8,877 nucleotides of DNA from Flavobacterium psychrophilum (GTDB taxonomy: Bacteria > Bacteroidota > Bacteroidia > Flavobacteriales > Flavobacteriaceae), in NCBI GenBank assembly GCA_945872875.1, contig CAMCBB010000072.1, forward strand, positions 1 to 8,877. The letters run 5' to 3'. Numbering within the stretch: position 1 is the first letter of the stretch; every line of letters begins with the position of its first letter. Shown piece after piece: positions 5,357-8,877 of this stretch. The notes under the pieces are model-generated. The model saw only the letters and a list, made by a program, of their open reading frames with translations, made no database searches and was not told the origin of the DNA. The position numbers and the translations under genes are program-made.

Positions 5357-7213
5357 ATGTCAAGCATAATTCAATTACTTCCCGATCATGTTGCCAACCA
5401 GATTGCCGCTGGGGAAGTAGTACAGCGACCTGCTTCGGTAGTGAAAGAATTGCTCGAAAATGCAGTAGATGCAAAAGCAACCGACATTAAATTGATAATC
5501 AAAGATGCGGGTAAAGCATTAATTCAGGTTATTGATAATGGAATCGGTATGAGTGTTACCGATGCACGCTTGTGTTTTGAACGCCATGCGACTTCCAAAA
5601 TTAGACAAGCTGAAGATTTATTTTCCATTCATACTAAAGGGTTTCGTGGTGAAGCTTTGGCTTCTATTGCTGCGATTGCACATGTTGAAATGAAAACCAA
5701 GCAAGATCAAGAAGAATTAGGAAATCATATTGTAATTGAAGGAAGTAAATTCATTTCTCAAGAGCCAGCTGTTTTACCAAAAGGCACTTCATTTGCAGTA
5801 AAAAACTTATTTTATAATATTCCGGCAAGGAGAAATTTTCTAAAATCAGATACGGTAGAATTCCGACATGTATTGGATGAATTTCAAAGGGTTTCTTTGG
5901 CGCATCCAAATATCTATTTTACAATGTATCACAACGGAAGTGAGATGTTTAATTTGCCAAACTCCAATTTAAGACAACGAATTGTAACTATATTTTCTGG
6001 AAAGACAAATGAAAAATTAGTCCCAATTCAAGAGAATACTGATATATTAAGCATTCAAGGATTTGTTGGCAAACCAGAATTTGCTAAGAAAAATAGAGCG
6101 GAGCAGTTTTTCTTTGTTAACGACAGATACATTAGAAGTAATTATTTGCACCATGCAGTCATGAATGCATACGAAGGGTTACTACCTAATGGAGCGCAAC
6201 CAAGTTATTTTATTTATTTAAATGTACCGCCGCATACTATTGATATTAATATCCATCCAACCAAAACTGAAATTAAGTTTGATGATGAACAGACACTTTA
6301 TGCCATTTTAAGATCGGCTATAAAACATAGTTTGGGTCAATTTAATGTCGTTCCAGTATTAGATTTTGACAGAGATCCAAATTTGGATACGCCTTATGAA
6401 TACCAAAATAAAACTGCCGCTTTCCCAACGGTCCAAGTTGATCGCACTTTTAATCCATTCTCAGATGAGAAGCCAACCCAATCTATTTCAAATGCAGGAT
6501 CTTCCTCAACTTATAAAAAGGTTGAGACTACTCAAAATTGGGAAAGTTTGTATGTAGGTTTAAAGCAAGATACTTTTGAAATTGATAATTTTTCAATTGA
6601 AAATGATGAAGTAACGGCTTCTTTTTTTGATGAAAAAGAAGAAGAGCAAGTTGCAAAACACACCTATCAAATTCAAAAAAAATACATTGTTAGTCAGATT
6701 AAATCGGGGATGGTAATTATAAATCAAAACCGTGCCCACCAACGCGTTTTATACGAACAGTTATTAACTAACATGACTGTGCAGCATGCTTCAAGCCAGC
6801 AATTGTTATTTCCGTTACAGGTTTCGTTTTCTATAAATGAATTAAAAATAATATCCGAATTACAGCCCGCTTTAGAAACTACAGGATTTGTTTTTAATTG
6901 GGAATCAGAACAATTAAATATATTAGGTATTCCATCAAATACCACCGAAAGTGAAGTGGTATTGGTATTAGAACAATTAGTTAGTGATTTACAAGACGGA
7001 ATCCCAGATAGTAGTTTCAGCCAAAATGATACTATTGCCAAATCAATGGCTAAAAGTTTAGCAGTTAAAACCGGAATGTATTTAGAAGAAAAAGAACAAG
7101 AAAATTTAGTTAATAATTTATTTGCTTGTAAGGAGCCTAATGTTTCTCCATTTCAAAAACCAACTTTCATAACCCTTAGTGTGGATGACATTGATAAAAG
7201 ATTTGCCTTATGA
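5357..7213 (+). CDS. mutL: DNA mismatch repair protein MutL with degenerate endonuclease motif
   Basis: Couples mismatch recognition by MutS to strand removal. The 618-residue length is normal. The N-terminal GHKL ATPase is intact: E31 and N35 in KELLENAVDA (30-39), DNGIGM (60-65), TKGFRGEAL (93-101), GTS (143-145), NLFYNIPARRNFLK (150-163), and the IHPTK lysine at 303. A low-complexity linker covers about 335-435. The C-terminal dimerisation domain keeps a beta-clamp motif QLLFP (482-486). The endonuclease motif DQHA(X)2E(X)4E reads NQNRAHQRVLYE (456-467): the Asp, His and first Glu are replaced by N456, N458 and Q462. The ACR and CPHGRP partner motifs are also eroded (AKSMAK 561-566; SPFQKP 597-602). 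I chose ATG 5357, which begins the universal SIIQLLPDHVANQIAAGEVV block; the in-frame TTG at 5303 lies upstream of the likely transcript start. Its stop overlaps the next gene by 4 nt. Confidence 0.96.
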   Translation: MSSIIQLLPDHVANQIAAGEVVQRPASVVKELLENAVDAKATDIKLIIKDAGKALIQVIDNGIGMSVTDARLCFERHATSKIRQAEDLFSIHTKGFRGEALASIAAIAHVEMKTKQDQEELGNHIVIEGSKFISQEPAVLPKGTSFAVKNLFYNIPARRNFLKSDTVEFRHVLDEFQRVSLAHPNIYFTMYHNGSEMFNLPNSNLRQRIVTIFSGKTNEKLVPIQENTDILSIQGFVGKPEFAKKNRAEQFFFVNDRYIRSNYLHHAVMNAYEGLLPNGAQPSYFIYLNVPPHTIDINIHPTKTEIKFDDEQTLYAILRSAIKHSLGQFNVVPVLDFDRDPNLDTPYEYQNKTAAFPTVQVDRTFNPFSDEKPTQSISNAGSSSTYKKVETTQNWESLYVGLKQDTFEIDNFSIENDEVTASFFDEKEEEQVAKHTYQIQKKYIVSQIKSGMVIINQNRAHQRVLYEQLLTNMTVQHASSQQLLFPLQVSFSINELKIISELQPALETTGFVFNWESEQLNILGIPSNTTESEVVLVLEQLVSDLQDGIPDSSFSQNDTIAKSMAKSLAVKTGMYLEEKEQENLVNNLFACKEPNVSPFQKPTFITLSVDDIDKRFAL

Positions 7214-8013
7214 TGAGAATAACGCCAGTTGTAAAACAACTTTTGATAATTAATATTATTTTTTTTATTGGTACACAAGTTGTGCCAGGTACATTTGATT
7301 TATTTTCAATGTATTATCCAGAAAGTGATAAGTTCAAGCTATGGCAACCTTTAACGCATATGTTCATGCATGGAGGTATTACACATATTTTCTTTAATAT
7401 GTTTGCTTTGTTTTCTTTTGGTAGTGCATTGGAACATTTTTGGGGAGGAACCAAGTTTTTGTTTTTTTATATTTCTTGTGGATTGGGTGCTGCTTTGTTG
7501 CATTCAACTGTAAATTACATTCAAATTCACAATTTACTTTCTGAGGTTGCCAATTTAAATTTGTCAGATTCGGATATGCATCTTTTACTTAACGCCAATT
7601 TTCAATCGGTTTTTGATACAGAAGGACATCTTCTTCCAAGCAAAATGAAAACCATTTTAGAAGCTGCACATTGTACACAAGAGCAATTTAATTCTATTGT
7701 TCAAGCAGCCATGTTATCTAAAATTCCTGTTGTGGGTGCATCTGGAGCAATATATGGGTTATTAGTTGCTTTTGCATTTATGTTTCCAATGGCCGAATTG
7801 GGAATTATGTTCATTCCCATTCCAATCAAAGCCAAGTATTTTGTGCCAGGATTATTGGTAATCGATTTATTTTTAGGTTTTAAAGGGCAATCTATATTTG
7901 GAGCCGGTAGTACTGGCGTTGCGCATTTTGCCCATATAGGCGGTGCCATAACGGGTTTTATTATGATGTGGTATTGGAAGAAAAATCAATTTAAACACAA
8001 TCGTTGGAATTAA
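7210..8013 (+). CDS. Rhomboid family intramembrane serine protease with large loop insertion
   Basis: Six-helix membrane protease expected to cleave transmembrane substrates within the membrane; the substrate is unknown. The rhomboid signature is complete: HGGITHIFFNMF (54-65) with H59 and N63 equivalent to the oxyanion region of GlpG, GASGAIYG (176-183) with catalytic S178, and AHIGG (241-245) with catalytic H242. Helices fall near 8-28, 50-70, 81-103, 173-196, 197-222 and 235-256. Between helix 3 and the serine-bearing helix 4 lies a hydrophilic stretch of about 70 residues (roughly 104-172), much longer than in GlpG; with the usual topology it faces the periplasm beside the active site. 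The ATG overlaps the mutL stop (ATGA), implying translational coupling; a second in-frame ATG at 7213 would shorten it by one residue. The next rhomboid begins one base after its stop. Confidence 0.94.
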   Translation: MMRITPVVKQLLIINIIFFIGTQVVPGTFDLFSMYYPESDKFKLWQPLTHMFMHGGITHIFFNMFALFSFGSALEHFWGGTKFLFFYISCGLGAALLHSTVNYIQIHNLLSEVANLNLSDSDMHLLLNANFQSVFDTEGHLLPSKMKTILEAAHCTQEQFNSIVQAAMLSKIPVVGASGAIYGLLVAFAFMFPMAELGIMFIPIPIKAKYFVPGLLVIDLFLGFKGQSIFGAGSTGVAHFAHIGGAITGFIMMWYWKKNQFKHNRWN

Positions 8014-8014
8014 T

Positions 8015-8877
8015 ATGACAGTATTCGATGATATTAAATTGCAATATAAAATAGGAGGGGTGGCCAACAGAATTATCTATTGGAATGTAGCCGCTTTTCT
8101 AGTATCGCTGATTTTTTTCTATCAATTTAAAGTTGGTGTTTTTTCGTATCCTAAATGGATAATATTATCTTCCAATCTAAATGATTTAGTTTATTTCCCA
8201 AACACTTTATTAACCTATGCTTTTCTGCATAGTGGTTTTTGGCATTTGTTTTTTAACATGTCGGTGTTGAATTTTTCAAGCCGGTTGTTTCTAACTTTTT
8301 TTACCCAAAAGCAATTTTTAGGATTATATGTACTAAGTGCAATTTTTTCTGGTTTGGCTTTTGTGTTAGGATATTATTTCTTGAATTTAAGTTCCACTTT
8401 AGTGGGTGCTTCTGCAGCAGTGATGGCAATTTTAGTTGCTGCAACAACCTATCAACCTCTAATGCAAATTCGGTTATTATTGATTGGAACTATTAAACTA
8501 TGGCATTTAACCGCAGTAATTTTATTGCTTAATGCAATGCAAGTTATGTCGGAAAATACGGGAGGACATATTGCGCATTTGGCAGGTGCATTTTTTGGAT
8601 TTGTTTACATCAAACTATTAATAAATGGAACTGATTTAAGTACATTTGTATCCAAGGTATTGGATTTTTTTGTTAATTTGTTTCAACCGAGTAAGAAAAC
8701 ACCGTTCAGAAAAGTTCATGTTAATCCTAAAAAGCCCTCTACTAAATCTGCCAGTAAGATTGTAATTAAAGACAAACACCAACAGCAAATAGACGAGATT
8801 TTAGATAAAATTAGCCAATCGGGTTATGATGCCTTAACTGCCGAAGAAAAAGAATTTCTTTTTAAAGCTGGGAAATA
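8015..8877 (+). CDS. Second rhomboid family protease with cytosolic C-terminal tail (stop codon cut by window edge)
   Basis: Second putative intramembrane serine protease, 287 codons visible; the last two bases are TA, so the next base probably completes a stop (TAA or TAG), though a Tyr codon cannot be excluded. Signature residues: HSGFWHLFFNM (72-82) with H77 and N81, GASAAVMA (131-138) with catalytic S133, and AHLAG (187-191) with catalytic H188. GASA in place of the usual GxSG is a small deviation near the nucleophile. Six helices lie near 19-39, 63-86, 100-122, 129-148, 152-175 and 184-204, with a further hydrophobic segment at about 207-223. A basic linker (227-254) leads to an acidic, helical end (IDEILDKI, then LTAEEKEFLFKAGK) that looks like the short C-terminal domain found on many Bacteroidota rhomboids, as I recall (DUF6576-like). 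It lacks the loop insertion of its neighbour and shares little beyond the motifs, so it is not a recent duplicate. Confidence 0.9.
   Translation, partial: MTVFDDIKLQYKIGGVANRIIYWNVAAFLVSLIFFYQFKVGVFSYPKWIILSSNLNDLVYFPNTLLTYAFLHSGFWHLFFNMSVLNFSSRLFLTFFTQKQFLGLYVLSAIFSGLAFVLGYYFLNLSSTLVGASAAVMAILVAATTYQPLMQIRLLLIGTIKLWHLTAVILLLNAMQVMSENTGGHIAHLAGAFFGFVYIKLLINGTDLSTFVSKVLDFFVNLFQPSKKTPFRKVHVNPKKPSTKSASKIVIKDKHQQQIDEILDKISQSGYDALTAEEKEFLFKAGK

Noticed and set aside
6366..6557. Out-of-frame open reading stretch inside mutL
   Set aside because: It lies in the low-complexity MutL linker and is a frame shadow, with no start context of its own.
6724..7041. Minus-strand open frame of 105 codons opposite the MutL C-terminal domain
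   Set aside because: Antisense to conserved MutL sequence; no upstream promoter box, and the translation looks random.
7701..8067. Two minus-strand open frames opposite the end of rhomboid 1 and the start of rhomboid 2
   Set aside because: Both mirror membrane-helix codons of the rhomboid genes and have no family resemblance.
1..8877. CRISPR array, insertion sequence, prophage, tRNA/rRNA or a defence system
   Set aside because: No regularly spaced repeats with unique spacers, no transposase or integrase frame, and no structured RNA gene; coding sequences with well-known housekeeping families cover almost the whole window.

Overview
The window looks like ordinary chromosome from a Flavobacterium-like member of the Bacteroidota. 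It is AT-rich (roughly one third G+C by eye). Start codons lack Shine-Dalgarno sequences. Four intergenic stretches carry perfect matches to the Bacteroidota -7 promoter box TAnnTTTG. The protein families also fit: a type I MurB, a DUF2461 protein, RecF, a TPR membrane protein beside RibH, and MutL followed by two rhomboids. The genus is an inference from this combination.

The left half (1-3688) is on the minus strand. Reading from its promoter side it carries recF, a DUF2461 gene 29 nt further on, then murB with its own -7 box, then a membrane-anchored family 2 glycosyltransferase that runs off the left edge of the window. A 144-bp divergent region (3689-3832) separates this from the plus-strand half.

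The right half holds a single-pass TPR protein and ribH, closed by a clear intrinsic terminator at 5227-5261. A new promoter follows, then mutL and two rhomboid-family genes. The mutL stop overlaps the first rhomboid start, and only one base separates the two rhomboids. The second rhomboid reaches the right edge and appears to lack only the last base of its stop codon.

The genes serve separate housekeeping roles: cell wall precursor synthesis (MurB), recombinational repair (RecF), mismatch repair (MutL), riboflavin synthesis (RibH) and envelope functions (TPR protein, rhomboids, glycosyltransferase). I see no mobile element, CRISPR array, RNA gene or obvious new multi-gene system. The points most worth a second look are: two different 7-bp-periodic arrays lying directly before the ribH and mutL start codons, the first folded into a 31-bp imperfect inverted repeat; a MutL whose endonuclease motif has lost its key residues while its beta-clamp motif is intact; and the mutL-rhomboid-rhomboid cluster, where the first rhomboid carries a hydrophilic insertion of about 70 residues just before its catalytic serine.
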